Both the position numbers and the translations under genes were made by a program. From assembly GCF_040932005.1 (NCBI RefSeq), contig NZ_CP162414.1, positions 2,569,501-2,633,500 on the forward strand: a DNA stretch of 64,000 nucleotides, read 5' to 3'. The notes under the pieces were generated by a model, which saw nothing but the letters and a program-made list of their open reading frames with translations, ran no database searches and was not told the origin of the DNA. The DNA comes from Aestuariibius sp. HNIBRBA575. GTDB lineage: Bacteria > Pseudomonadota > Alphaproteobacteria > Rhodobacterales > Rhodobacteraceae. Shown here piece by piece: positions 1-8,622 of the stretch; position 1 is the stretch's first letter; the number at the start of each line of letters is the position of its first letter.

Positions 1-163
1 TGTGGCGGGTAAACCGATGCGCCTGACCTTGCAGGCTGTTGGTCCACGAGTGGACACTTACTTCGATCAGCCCTTTGGCGATCAGCCCCGCGAAACGCGG
101 CTGGTTGTGATCGGTCAGGCTGGGCTGGATCACGCCAAAATCACGCAGGCCCTACAAGCATGA
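1..163 (+). CDS. cobW: CobW, C-terminal end (partial at window edge)
   Basis: Reading frame 2 is open from the window edge to a TGA at 161-163 and encodes the last 53 residues. The fragment has the small C-terminal CobW_C domain character (around RLTLQAVGPRVDTYFD and RLVVIGQAGLDHAKI), which ends the metal-chaperone GTPases of the COG0523 family. CobW accompanies cobN in aerobic cobalamin clusters and is thought to supply cobalt to the chelatase. Its GTPase domain lies outside the window, so the call rests on the tail and on the downstream cobN. The stop codon overlaps the next start (ATGA at 160-163), which indicates translational coupling. Confidence 0.75.
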   Translation, partial: VAGKPMRLTLQAVGPRVDTYFDQPFGDQPRETRLVVIGQAGLDHAKITQALQA

Positions 164-609
164 TTTTGATCGAGCCGGGAAATCCACGGGATCCGCAAAC
201 CACGGCGCTGCTGAAACAAAGCCACGCCTTGATGCAATCCCTGTTCCCGGCCGATGCTTGCCTGTTTCTGCCCATTGATGCGCTTTGTGCCGATCATATC
301 CGGTTCTTTGTGGCGCGTCAGGGGCAGACGCAATTGGGCACTTGCGCGATTGCATTGAAAGATGGCTACGCAGAGGTGAAATCCATGTTCACCACGCCCG
401 ACGCCCGCGGCAAAGGTGTCGGCGCCGCCCTGATCCGCCAAATCGAAGACGCCGCCCGCGCTGAAAACATCACTATGTTGAAACTGGAAACCGGCACGGG
501 GCTTGACGCCGCGCACCGGCTTTATGAACGTTTTGGGTTCACCTATTGTGATCCCTTTGGCGATTACGAAGCCAGCGAATTTTCCGTCTTTATGGAAAAA
601 ACACTGTGA
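160..609 (+). CDS. GNAT-family N-acetyltransferase
   Basis: The 149-residue protein has the GNAT fold. Its acetyl-CoA binding segment is near residues 84-96 (FTTPDARGKGVGAAL, a version of the R/Q-x-x-G-x-G/A loop). A motif-B-like ending follows (AAHRLYERFGFTYCDPFGDY), typical of small PhnO/YjdJ-like acetyltransferases. The substrate cannot be told from sequence. The start ATG overlaps the cobW stop by four bases, so the gene is probably translated with the cobalamin genes, but I know of no role for a GNAT enzyme in that pathway. It may simply be a hitch-hiker in the operon. Confidence 0.85.
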   Translation: MILIEPGNPRDPQTTALLKQSHALMQSLFPADACLFLPIDALCADHIRFFVARQGQTQLGTCAIALKDGYAEVKSMFTTPDARGKGVGAALIRQIEDAARAENITMLKLETGTGLDAAHRLYERFGFTYCDPFGDYEASEFSVFMEKTL

Positions 610-623
610 CCCCGCCCATTGCC

Positions 624-797
624 TTAGGTGTCGGTTTTGTCCGACTTAGCAGATTGCGCGGCCTTCATCCGCGCCAGCAATTCGGCTTTGCTGTCTTGCT
701 GACCAAACGGCTTTTTCTTGGACCCATGTGCGTTATGTTCTTGGTGTCTGGGGGTGTTTTTACCCATTTTCGGCGCTCCTGCGGCTTTGTAATCCAT
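624..797 (-). CDS. small basic hypothetical protein (57 aa)
   Basis: An ATG at 797-795 opens 57 codons to TAA at 626-624, between the GNAT gene and cobN on the opposite strand. The product is hydrophilic, rich in Lys, Ala, Gln and His, with no hydrophobic segment. It starts MDYKAAGAPKMGKNT and has a helical, charged C-terminal half (SKAELLARMKAAQSAK). It has coding character: wobble positions are mostly G/C and the composition is biased but not repetitive. Unlabelled proteins of this kind are common in Rhodobacteraceae. The function is unknown. The competing plus-strand frame at 606-845 has no comparable protein-like composition. Confidence 0.55.
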   Translation of the reverse strand: MDYKAAGAPKMGKNTPRHQEHNAHGSKKKPFGQQDSKAELLARMKAAQSAKSDKTDT

Positions 798-844
798 AAT
801 GTCGTCCTCTCACTTGGCGCCCCTCTAACACGCAAGGTTTCCTG

Positions 845-3800
845 ATGCACCTGCTTGCTGCGACCCCCGGATCCATTGACGACGGCAAAGAACCGGTCGA
901 TTTGGGCCAAACCCCTGCGGATGTGGTGGTGATTTCAGCCGCCGATACGGAATTGGCGGCGCTGTCACAGGCCCATGCGAATCGCGGCGGGGATCAGACA
1001 TTGCGATTGGCTTCGATGATGCATTTGATCCATCCGATGTCGGTGGATTTGCATCTGGACCAATGCGCCACCAAATCCCGGTTGGTTGTGGCGCGGGTTC
1101 TGGGCGGTGCGGGCTATTGGAAATACGGATTTGAACAATATGCTGCGTGCCTGCATGAGGCAGGCATTCCCTTTGCCGCCCTGCCCGGCGACGACAAACC
1201 CGACCCGGAACTGCGTGAATTTTCCACCGTTTCGGGCGCGGATTATGACGCGCTATGGTCCTATCTGGTCGAAGGCGGCCCACAAAATGCCCGCCATTTC
1301 CTAGATTACACCACCACCATGCTAGAGGGCGGCGAAACACCCCCGCCCGCCAAGCCGCTGCTGCGCGCTGGCATCTATTGGCCCGGCCCCGGTCTGGCCG
1401 ACATCGCCACCGCGCAGGCTGATTGGACCAAAGACGCGCCCGTCGTGCCGATCATTTTCTACCGCGCCTTGGTGCAGGGTGCTGGGCTCAATCCGATGAA
1501 CCGGTTGACCAAAACCCTGTTGCGCGCCGGGCTAAATCCGCTGCCGATCTTTGTCGCCTCTCTCAAAGATCCGGTCAGCCAAGCGACCTTGGACACCCTA
1601 TTTCGCGCCGCGCCGCCCAGCGTGATCCTGAACTGCACATCCTTTGCGGTTGGGTCCCCCCATGCGGGCGATGACAGCCCCGTTAACCCCCTCACAACTG
1701 AGGCCGCCAACGCCGCGCCGGTGTTTCAGGTTGTGCTAGCCGCGTCATCAGAACAGGTTTGGGAAGAAGGCCTAAACGGTCTATCCGCGCGCGACATCGC
1801 CATGAACGTCGCCCTGCCCGAAGTGGACGGGCGCATTCTGACCCGCGCCATCAGTTTTAAGGGCGAGGCGTTTTTTGACGATGCCACCGAATGCCCGATT
1901 GCCACCTATCAAGCGCGCGGTGATCGCATCGATTTTGTCACCGACTTGGCCAAAAACTGGGCGCGTTTGCGTGACAACAACGTGGCCGACCGCAAAGCCG
2001 CACTGATCCTAGCCAATTACCCCAACAAAGACGGGCGTTTGGCCAATGGCGTTGGGCTGGATACCCCCGCAGGCACGGTGCATGTGCTGACCCTGATGCA
2101 ACAGGCCGGTTACACGACCCAGCCCCCCGAAAATGCCCAGGCGTTGATGGATCAAATCATGGCCGGGCCAACCAATTGGCTGACGGATCGTGCGGATAAA
2201 CAGGGCGGGGAAATCCTGCCAATGGATGTTTATAAAACACATTTTGACGCGCTGCCCTACGCGTCCAAACAGCAAATCATTGATCGTTGGGGCGCGCCCG
2301 AAACCGACCCGTTTTTTGCCCCCTCAGATGACACCAGCACCCCCGGCTTTGCCCTGTCCATTCACCGATTTGGCAATGCCGTTATCGGCCTGCAACCGGC
2401 GCGTGGCTATAACATCGATCCGACCGATACCTATCATTCGCCCGATCTGGTCCCGCCGCATAATTACCTCGCGTTTTATTTCTGGCTGCGTCACCACTGG
2501 GGTGCGGACGCGATTGTGCATATGGGCAAACACGGCAATCTGGAATGGTTGCCGGGCAAAGCCATCGCCCTGTCGCAAACCTGCTGGCCCGAAATCACGC
2601 AGGGCACAACGCCGCATATCTATCCGTTTATCGTCAATGATCCGGGCGAAGGCACCCAAGCCAAACGCCGCGCCAGCGCTGTGATTATCGACCACCTAAC
2701 CCCGCCCCTGACCCGCGCCGAAAGCTATGGCCCGTTGCGTGATCTAGAGGCATTGGTAGACGAATATTACGAAGCCGCCGGCGTGGACCCACGCCGCATC
2801 ACCCATCTGCGCCGCGAAATCCTATCCCTGTCTGATGTAACTGGATTGGCCGCAGATGTAGGGTTTGACGGCGATGAGGATGGCGATCTGGCCAAACTTG
2901 ACGCCTATTTATGTGAACTAAAGGAAGCCCAAATTCGCGACGGTTTACACGTGTTCGGTCAAAGTCCAACGGACCAACAGGAACGCGATCTGGCGATTGC
3001 GCTGGCCCGTGTGCCGCGCGGCGATGGCACCGGGGCTGATGCGTCTTTGCTGCGGGCTTTGGCGCTGGATCTGGATCTGCAAATTGATCCGCTGGATTGT
3101 GATTTGGCCGCGCCTGCCGGGCACAAACCAGACCTGCTCGCCCCGCTGACACCACAGACGTGGCGCACCAATGGCGACAGCGTTGAACGGCTTGAACTTT
3201 TGTCCCAATCCCTATTGCGGGACGGGGGGTGGGGCGTCGCCCAAGCAGACCAACGCGCGACACCACCGGGTCCGGCCTCAACCGCAGTTCTGAAAGAAAT
3301 CCAATCCAATATCCTGCCGATCCTGCAATCCTGCGGCCCCAACGAAGGCGCCGCTGTGCTGAATGCCCTATCAGGGCAGGCCACACCCGCGGGCCCCTCT
3401 GGCGCGCCGACACGTGGCCGTCTGGACGTGCTGCCCACCGGCAAAAACTTCTATTCTGTGGACAGTCGCGCCGTGCCGACACCAACCGCATGGGCGCTGG
3501 GATGGAAATCCGCCAATCTGCTGATCGAAAAGCACCTTCAGGATCATGGCGACTGGCCGCGCAGCCTGTTGCTGACCGCATGGGGCACGGCCAACATGCG
3601 CACGGGTGGTGATGACATCGCACAGGCCTTGGCCCTGATGGGGGTAAAGCCCAAATGGGACGCTGCCAATCGGCGCGTCACGGGCTTTGACATCTTACCG
3701 ATCAACACGCTGGGCCGCCCGCGTGTCGATGTCACGTTGCGTGTCTCTGGCTTCTTTCGCGATGCGTTCCCGCAATTGATCGCCTTGGTGGATTCCGCCG

Positions 3801-4573
3801 CCCGCGCCATTCAGCAACTCGACGAAACCCCGGATCAAAACCCCGCCGCCGCCCGCGCCAAATCCGGCGAAGCGACATCGCGGGTTTATGGTTCAAAACC
3901 GGGCGCTTATGGGGCTGGGCTTCAGGCGTTGATCGATGAACGTATCTGGTCGCAAAAATCCGACTTTGGCGATGCCTATCTGGAATGGGGCAGCTATGCC
4001 TATGGCGCCGGTCAGGACGGGGCCGCGGATCGCGCCGGGCTGGAACAGCGATTGACCCAGGTTGATGCCATTGTGCAAAACCAGGACAACCGCGAACATG
4101 ACGTTTTGGACAGCGACGATTATTACCAATTCGAAGGCGGGGCCGCCGCCGCCGTGGCCACATTGCAAGGCCAAGATCGTCCGATTTATCATAACGACCA
4201 TTCGCGCCCAGAACGGCCCGTCATTCGCACGCTAGACGATGAAATCGCCCGCGTTGTCCGGTCTCGCGTGGTGAATCCAAAATGGATCGATGGCGTCAAA
4301 CGCCATGGTTACAAAGGCGCATTCGAAATCGCCGCCACAGTGGATTATCTGTTTGCCTTTGCCGCCACCACCGGCACGGTGCGCAACCACCATTTCGACA
4401 TGGTCGAAGCCGCCTTTCTTGAGGATGACGAAACCCGCGACTTTATCGGGGATCACAACGCACCTGCCCTGCGTGACATTGCACAGCGATTACAAGAAGC
4501 GATTGATCGCGACCTCTGGCAACCCAAGTCAAATTCGGCCCGCGCCCGGATTGCGGGTCTGTTGGACGGATAA
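845..4573 (+). CDS. cobN: cobaltochelatase subunit CobN
   Basis: The 1242-residue protein has the length expected of CobN, the large subunit of the aerobic ATP-dependent cobaltochelatase. With CobS and CobT it inserts cobalt into hydrogenobyrinic acid a,c-diamide in the cytoplasm. Characteristic CobN/Mg-chelatase segments are visible, such as NYPNKDGRLANGVGLDTPAG, the tract AIVHMGKHGNLEWLPGK, and a C-terminal region with WGSYAYGAG and NHHFDMVEAAFLEDDETR. Neighbouring cobW and cobO support the pathway. CobS and CobT are not in this window. The start at 845 is preceded by a weak AAGG. No frameshift or internal stop is present. Confidence 0.97.
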   Translation: MHLLAATPGSIDDGKEPVDLGQTPADVVVISAADTELAALSQAHANRGGDQTLRLASMMHLIHPMSVDLHLDQCATKSRLVVARVLGGAGYWKYGFEQYAACLHEAGIPFAALPGDDKPDPELREFSTVSGADYDALWSYLVEGGPQNARHFLDYTTTMLEGGETPPPAKPLLRAGIYWPGPGLADIATAQADWTKDAPVVPIIFYRALVQGAGLNPMNRLTKTLLRAGLNPLPIFVASLKDPVSQATLDTLFRAAPPSVILNCTSFAVGSPHAGDDSPVNPLTTEAANAAPVFQVVLAASSEQVWEEGLNGLSARDIAMNVALPEVDGRILTRAISFKGEAFFDDATECPIATYQARGDRIDFVTDLAKNWARLRDNNVADRKAALILANYPNKDGRLANGVGLDTPAGTVHVLTLMQQAGYTTQPPENAQALMDQIMAGPTNWLTDRADKQGGEILPMDVYKTHFDALPYASKQQIIDRWGAPETDPFFAPSDDTSTPGFALSIHRFGNAVIGLQPARGYNIDPTDTYHSPDLVPPHNYLAFYFWLRHHWGADAIVHMGKHGNLEWLPGKAIALSQTCWPEITQGTTPHIYPFIVNDPGEGTQAKRRASAVIIDHLTPPLTRAESYGPLRDLEALVDEYYEAAGVDPRRITHLRREILSLSDVTGLAADVGFDGDEDGDLAKLDAYLCELKEAQIRDGLHVFGQSPTDQQERDLAIALARVPRGDGTGADASLLRALALDLDLQIDPLDCDLAAPAGHKPDLLAPLTPQTWRTNGDSVERLELLSQSLLRDGGWGVAQADQRATPPGPASTAVLKEIQSNILPILQSCGPNEGAAVLNALSGQATPAGPSGAPTRGRLDVLPTGKNFYSVDSRAVPTPTAWALGWKSANLLIEKHLQDHGDWPRSLLLTAWGTANMRTGGDDIAQALALMGVKPKWDAANRRVTGFDILPINTLGRPRVDVTLRVSGFFRDAFPQLIALVDSAARAIQQLDETPDQNPAAARAKSGEATSRVYGSKPGAYGAGLQALIDERIWSQKSDFGDAYLEWGSYAYGAGQDGAADRAGLEQRLTQVDAIVQNQDNREHDVLDSDDYYQFEGGAAAAVATLQGQDRPIYHNDHSRPERPVIRTLDDEIARVVRSRVVNPKWIDGVKRHGYKGAFEIAATVDYLFAFAATTGTVRNHHFDMVEAAFLEDDETRDFIGDHNAPALRDIAQRLQEAIDRDLWQPKSNSARARIAGLLDG

Positions 4574-4651
4574 GCCCCCAAACAGGCGCAAAGCGACGTT
4601 TGAGACGCTGCAAACCGTGTCAGACCCCACTTTGGGTTAATACATTTCGCT

Positions 4652-4667
4652 TTTGACATATGTCAAA
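4652..4667. promoter_or_regulatory. FNR/CRP-family-type operator (perfect 16-bp palindrome)
   Basis: TTTGACATATGTCAAA reads the same on both strands. The core TTGAC-N4-GTCAA matches the shape of Crp/Fnr-superfamily sites (FnrL/Dnr type, consensus TTGAT-N4-ATCAA). Its centre lies 80 bases before the ATG at 4740. If it acts at the usual -41.5 position, transcription would start near 4701, with a TAACACT-like -10 just upstream. The regulator itself is not in the window. Confidence 0.6.
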
Positions 4668-4739
4668 GCACTACCTTTCGATAACACATAACACTTTCCT
4701 AATGTTTTAATTTCGGCCCCCCGGCCAAAGGAGAGAGCC

Positions 4740-5951
4740 ATGCAAACCCAAACCCGCCCGGCGGACACATATTCGCCGCTATATTTCCTCGCCTCGCTCG
4801 GCGCAGGTGGCCTGTCGGTCACGTTTTTCATGTATCTGATGTTCTGGGTGCCCCATCCCGGCAAACCCGTCCCCGTTTTCGAAGATATCATGGCCGCGTG
4901 GTCCACCGGTGCGCCCTTGATGCAATTGTCGATCGCGATCGCCGGTTTGGGCATTGCGGCGATGGCCTTTTTGAACCTGAAAATGCTGTTCTGGAACCTT
5001 GGCGCCTATGCCAAATGGTCAAAAACGGATGCCTATTCCAAACTGCGTCAAACCAATGGTGAAACCACGTTGCTGGCCATGCCGCTGGCCTTGGCCATGT
5101 CGGTCAATGGCCTGTTTATCGTCGGTCTGGTTTTTGTGCCCGGCCTGTGGTCCATCGTCGAATACCTGTTTCCGGCGGCCATGATCGCGTTTCTGACCAT
5201 TGGCTATCTGGCCTTTCGAATGATTGGCCATTTTTTAGGGCGGGTGCTGGCCCAAGGTGGCGTGTTTGACGTCACTGCGCACAATTCCTTTGCCCAGCTT
5301 TTGCCCGCCTTTGCCCTGTCCATGGTGGCCGTTGGTCTGTCCGCCCCGGCCGCCATGTCAGGCAACGCAACCGTTGTTGGGGTGTCGCTGATCCTGTCGA
5401 CGTTCTTTGGCACCATCGCGCTGCTTTATACGGTGGTTGCAGGCATCACCGCGTTCAGTTCGATGCTGCAACACGGCACCGCCAAAGAGGCAGGCCCAAC
5501 CCTGATGGTGATCATCCCGATCCTGACCATCCTTGGCATCATGTTTCTGCGTCAAAATCACGGGCTGCACACAACGTTTGAGGCCCATTCAGGCGCTGCG
5601 GATAACCTGATGTTTCTGACCCGGTTCCTGTCCATCCAAATCACCTTTGGTCTATTGGGTCTGCTGGTGCTCGCACGCCAAGGATATGCGCAGGCGTTCC
5701 TGACCGGCGACGGCAACTCGCCCGGTTCCTATGCCTTGGTCTGCCCGGGGGTTGCCCTGTCTGTGTTGGGCCATTTCTGGATCAACAAAGGTCTGGTCGG
5801 CGCAGCTGTGATCGCGAAATTTGGCATTGCCTACTGGACGCTGACCGCCATCGCTGTCGGGTTTCAGGTCGCCATGGTCCTGCTGGTTCTGTACCTGAAC
5901 CGTCGCCATTTTGGCCGTGCAAAATCAGGCTATGCCGTGCCCGCAGAATAA
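4740..5951 (+). CDS. polytopic membrane protein, TsoY-like
   Basis: The 403-residue protein is almost entirely hydrophobic, with about ten predicted membrane segments (for example 15-36, 62-80, 112-134, 141-160, 186-203, 212-236, 252-270, 298-313, 332-346, 358-386). It resembles proteins called the TsoY family of (seleno)proteins, which have a broad likeness to exporter/anion-channel folds. I rely on memory of that family, so the name is tentative. A lone Cys at position 335 sits in a VCPG motif inside a late membrane segment. The start has a strong GGAGAG ribosome site. The gene stands between cobN and cobO with its own FNR-type site and a terminator behind it, so it is probably a separate, oxygen- or NO-regulated unit. 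Confidence 0.65.
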   Translation: MQTQTRPADTYSPLYFLASLGAGGLSVTFFMYLMFWVPHPGKPVPVFEDIMAAWSTGAPLMQLSIAIAGLGIAAMAFLNLKMLFWNLGAYAKWSKTDAYSKLRQTNGETTLLAMPLALAMSVNGLFIVGLVFVPGLWSIVEYLFPAAMIAFLTIGYLAFRMIGHFLGRVLAQGGVFDVTAHNSFAQLLPAFALSMVAVGLSAPAAMSGNATVVGVSLILSTFFGTIALLYTVVAGITAFSSMLQHGTAKEAGPTLMVIIPILTILGIMFLRQNHGLHTTFEAHSGAADNLMFLTRFLSIQITFGLLGLLVLARQGYAQAFLTGDGNSPGSYALVCPGVALSVLGHFWINKGLVGAAVIAKFGIAYWTLTAIAVGFQVAMVLLVLYLNRRHFGRAKSGYAVPAE

Positions 5952-5970
5952 TCCGGGCCAACACATACCC

Positions 5971-6005
5971 CAAAGGGCGTCACATTTTGCGGCGCCCTTT
6001 GTTTT
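5971..6005 (+). terminator. rho-independent terminator
   Basis: Perfect 9-base arms CAAAGGGCG (5971-5979) and CGCCCTTTG (5993-6001) enclose a 13-base loop and are followed by TTTT. The hairpin lies 20 bases after the stop of the preceding membrane-protein gene and separates it from cobO. Confidence 0.85.
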
Positions 6006-6063
6006 ATGCTTGCACATGCGTCTGAGGTGATCCTAGATCAGATAACTAAATCGGAGAGAGATC

Positions 6064-6672
6064 ATGACTGAAGACGCAGACCGCCACGCGATGAAGATGG
6101 TCAAGAAGAAGGCCGCACGCGATAAAATCATGGCCACCAAGACCGACAAAAAGGGTCTGATCATGGTCCATACCGGCAAAGGCAAAGGCAAATCTTCTGC
6201 TGCGTTTGGAATGATTTTCCGCTGCATCGCCCATGATATGAAATGCGCCGTGGTGCAATTCATCAAAGGCGGCATGGAATGCGGCGAACGCAATCTGATC
6301 CTCGATAAATTCAGCGACACATGTGAATTCCACACAATGGGCGAAGGGTTCACTTGGGAAACCCAAGATAAAACCCGCGATATTGAAATGGCGCAGGCCG
6401 CATGGGCCAAGGCCAAGGACCTGATCCGTGATCCATCTAACACGATGGTTTTGCTCGATGAAATCAACATCGCAATGCGCTATGATTACGTGGACGTCGC
6501 CGAAGTGGTCGCATTTTTGAAAACCGAAAAGCCAGAGCTGACCCATGTGGTTCTGACCGGCCGCAACGCCAAAGAAGAGTTGATCGAAGCCGCCGATCTG
6601 GTCACGGAAATGGAGCTGGTCAAACATCCGTTCCGTTCCGGCATCAAGGCGCAGATCGGCGTTGAATACTAA
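6064..6672 (+). CDS. cobO: cob(I)yrinic acid a,c-diamide adenosyltransferase
   Basis: The 202-residue protein matches the CobO/BtuR/CobA adenosyltransferases, which transfer the 5'-deoxyadenosyl group from ATP to the Co(I) corrinoid. The P-loop HTGKGKGKSSAAFGM is near residues 36-50. The family segments VVQFIKGG, LLDEINIAMRYDYVD and VVLTGRNAKEELIEAADLVTEM follow in order. Length and motifs are typical. A GGAGAGA ribosome site precedes the ATG. An imperfect palindrome TGATC-CTA-GATCA (6028-6040) lies just upstream and might be an operator. I see no cobalamin riboswitch in the 60 bases between the terminator and the gene. Confidence 0.95.
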   Translation: MTEDADRHAMKMVKKKAARDKIMATKTDKKGLIMVHTGKGKGKSSAAFGMIFRCIAHDMKCAVVQFIKGGMECGERNLILDKFSDTCEFHTMGEGFTWETQDKTRDIEMAQAAWAKAKDLIRDPSNTMVLLDEINIAMRYDYVDVAEVVAFLKTEKPELTHVVLTGRNAKEELIEAADLVTEMELVKHPFRSGIKAQIGVEY

Positions 6673-6681
6673 GCATAGCCC

Positions 6682-6714
6682 TGCCCTGCGGGTTGATCCT
6701 GCGGGGCAATTTTT
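6682..6714 (+). terminator. rho-independent terminator of cobO
   Basis: Arms TGCCCTGCGGG (6682-6692) and CCTGCGGGGCA (6698-6708) pair over 11 positions, two of them G-U in RNA, with a 5-base loop and a T-run at 6710-6714. It starts 10 bases after the cobO stop. Confidence 0.85.
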
Positions 6715-6854
6715 ACAACATTTCTCCACATATATCGACAATTTAACCACTGATGTGCGCATCCGCACATGTAATCTGTGCCTATTCAGACCCAACTTTT
6801 GTTGCACCCCCGCCTGAAACCATTAGGTCTGTGTCAACAAATAGGAGAGTTACA

Positions 6855-7385
6855 ATGACACGATTGCTAGGCATTTCCGGATCACTGCGCGCCGCCTCTA
6901 CCAATTCTTTGTTGGTCAAAGAGGCCGCCAGAATTTTTGATGCGGATCATTTTGACTTCGCCGATCTCAATGTCCCGCTTTATTCAGGGGACATCGAATC
7001 CGACATTGGCATCCCCGCCAGCGTTCAGCGATTGGCCGACCAGATCGCAGCCGCTGATGCGGTGATCATCGCGACCCCGGAATATAATAAATCCATATCT
7101 GGCGTGCTTAAAAACGCGCTCGATTGGGTCAGCCGGGTGGATGGCAATCCATGGGCCGACAAACCCGTCGCTGTGATGTCGGCAACCGCTGGCCGCAGCG
7201 GCGGTGAACGTGCCCAAGACGTGCTACGCCATGCCATGCGTCCGTTTCGCCCCAACCTGATCCCCGGCAACGAAGTGCTGGTGGGCGAGACCAGCAAGCA
7301 ATTTGACGAAACCGGCACCCTGACAAATGAACGCTATATCAAGGCCGTCACGGGTCTGATGACCGCCCTAAAATCCCAACTGTAA
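6855..7385 (+). CDS. NADPH-dependent FMN reductase family protein
   Basis: The 176-residue flavodoxin-like protein carries the FMN phosphate-binding loop GISGSLRAASTNS (residues 6-18). The substrate/flavin segment ATPEYNKSISGVLKNALDW (about 76-94) is the signature of the NADPH-dependent FMN reductase/ChrR/azoreductase group. It probably reduces FMN, quinones or metal oxyanions in the cytoplasm. The exact substrate cannot be read from sequence. I chose ATG 6855 because it has a good AGGAGAG ribosome site at 6842-6849 and because the earlier in-frame start adds residues not seen in the family. It is monocistronic, between two terminators. Confidence 0.9.
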   Translation: MTRLLGISGSLRAASTNSLLVKEAARIFDADHFDFADLNVPLYSGDIESDIGIPASVQRLADQIAAADAVIIATPEYNKSISGVLKNALDWVSRVDGNPWADKPVAVMSATAGRSGGERAQDVLRHAMRPFRPNLIPGNEVLVGETSKQFDETGTLTNERYIKAVTGLMTALKSQL

Positions 7386-7417
7386 CAGCCATTTTTGTTG
7401 GCAATAATACTCAAATC

Positions 7418-7442
7418 CCCACCCGTCATCCGCATGGGTGGG
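7418..7442. terminator. bidirectional hairpin between convergent genes
   Basis: CCCACCC (7418-7424) pairs with GGGTGGG (7436-7442) across an 11-base loop. The hairpin lies between the stop of the FMN reductase gene and the stop of the oppositely oriented asparaginase gene. There is no long T-run on either side. Confidence 0.5.
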
Positions 7443-7444
7443 CA

Positions 7445-8440
7445 TTAAATCGTCAGTTCCGCCAACGGTGCGGCCAGCCGCATTTCACCCACTTCGATGC
7501 CACGCCAATTGCGCAACGGACCGTGGCTGCGTTTTAGGGCCATTGGGTGATTTTCATCCAACACGCCGATTTTGGACAACAACGCCGCGATTGCGGCTTC
7601 GGCGCCGCGGGTGCCACCATCGGTGACCTTGAGCGCGATCCCAAATCCACGGCCCGGCACAATCGCGACAAACACCGCCTCGGCGCCGGTTTTGATCGCC
7701 GCCAGCCCATTCATCGCCCGCATCAATTCGGTACAGGCGCGGGTTTCCCCGGCGACCAAATCAGGATGTTTCATCATGGCCGCCGTCAATCGCTGCTGGG
7801 CCTCGGCCCGCGCATCGGATCGCTGACCGGCACTGGCAAATTGCGCCATCGCGCGGGCCAATCCAGTGACCGATGTGGCAAAATTAGGGGCAGAACACCC
7901 ATCGATCCCAAAACCGGGGCTGGTTTCGCCGGTGACGCCTTCAAAGGCATCCCGCACCATTTGCTGAAGCGGGTGATCCACGTCCACATAGTCAGCGCCG
8001 CCCCCGATATGTTGGTTCAGCGTCAGAAATCCCGCATGTTTCCCGGAACAATTGTTGTGAATTTGGCACGGTTCCTGATGGGCGCGGATCAGGCCGAATT
8101 TGGCGTCTTTGTCGGCGGGGACCTGTGCACCGCATCGCAGATCGGCCTCAGCCAGCCCCAATTCGTTCAACCATGCAGTCACTCGGTCAGTATGGATCGC
8201 CGCCCCTTGGTGAGACGCACAAGACAGGGCCAATTGTTCGTCACTGAGCGTGAGACCGCTTTCTACCAACGGCAATGCTTGGATCATTTTGCAAGACGAG
8301 CGTGGAAAAATCACCGCATTAGGATCGCCAAGGGACGCAATTACGTCGCCCTTTGCGTCACAGATCACAGCATGACCACGGTGTACGCTTTCTAAAATGC
8401 CGCCACGCCACAGTTCGACCAACGTCGTATCACCAGCCAT
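7445..8440 (-). CDS. L-asparaginase II family protein
   Basis: The 331-residue protein belongs to the asparaginase family typified by Rhizobium etli AnsA (PF06089), unrelated to the E. coli type. Family segments are SSCKMIQALPLVESG, LALSCASHQG, CGAQVP, NNCSGKHAGFLTLNQH, GIDGCSAPNFA and the C-terminal KVTDGG. It would hydrolyse L-asparagine to aspartate and ammonia in the cytoplasm; no signal peptide is seen. The longer frame starts at 8566, but ATG 8440 has a GGTGAGGAG ribosome site and begins at the conserved N-terminus. It is divergent from the IalB-like gene. Confidence 0.9.
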   Translation of the reverse strand: MAGDTTLVELWRGGILESVHRGHAVICDAKGDVIASLGDPNAVIFPRSSCKMIQALPLVESGLTLSDEQLALSCASHQGAAIHTDRVTAWLNELGLAEADLRCGAQVPADKDAKFGLIRAHQEPCQIHNNCSGKHAGFLTLNQHIGGGADYVDVDHPLQQMVRDAFEGVTGETSPGFGIDGCSAPNFATSVTGLARAMAQFASAGQRSDARAEAQQRLTAAMMKHPDLVAGETRACTELMRAMNGLAAIKTGAEAVFVAIVPGRGFGIALKVTDGGTRGAEAAIAALLSKIGVLDENHPMALKRSHGPLRNWRGIEVGEMRLAAPLAELTI

Positions 8441-8622
8441 TTCCCGCTCCTCACCTTCAATTCCTTGGATTTCCACCTGTTTGGGGGGTTTCCCCGACCG
8501 GCAGATTCCTGCTAAATCTGTGGGTATCGAGTTGAAACGGGTCAATCCAGTCCAAAAAGGTGCCATAGAATGTACCGACTGGGGAGTCGTTGAGAGGCAA
8601 GGACAGCTTGGAGGCTGTAAAT

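Noticed and set aside
845..4573. Many long open frames antisense or out of frame with cobN
   Set aside because: They are shadows of a high-GC coding sequence with no recognisable families, and cobN itself is unambiguous.
5952..6063. Possible cobalamin riboswitch before cobO
   Set aside because: The gap holds a terminator and about 60 bases, too short for the riboswitch, and no B12-box-like sequence is visible.
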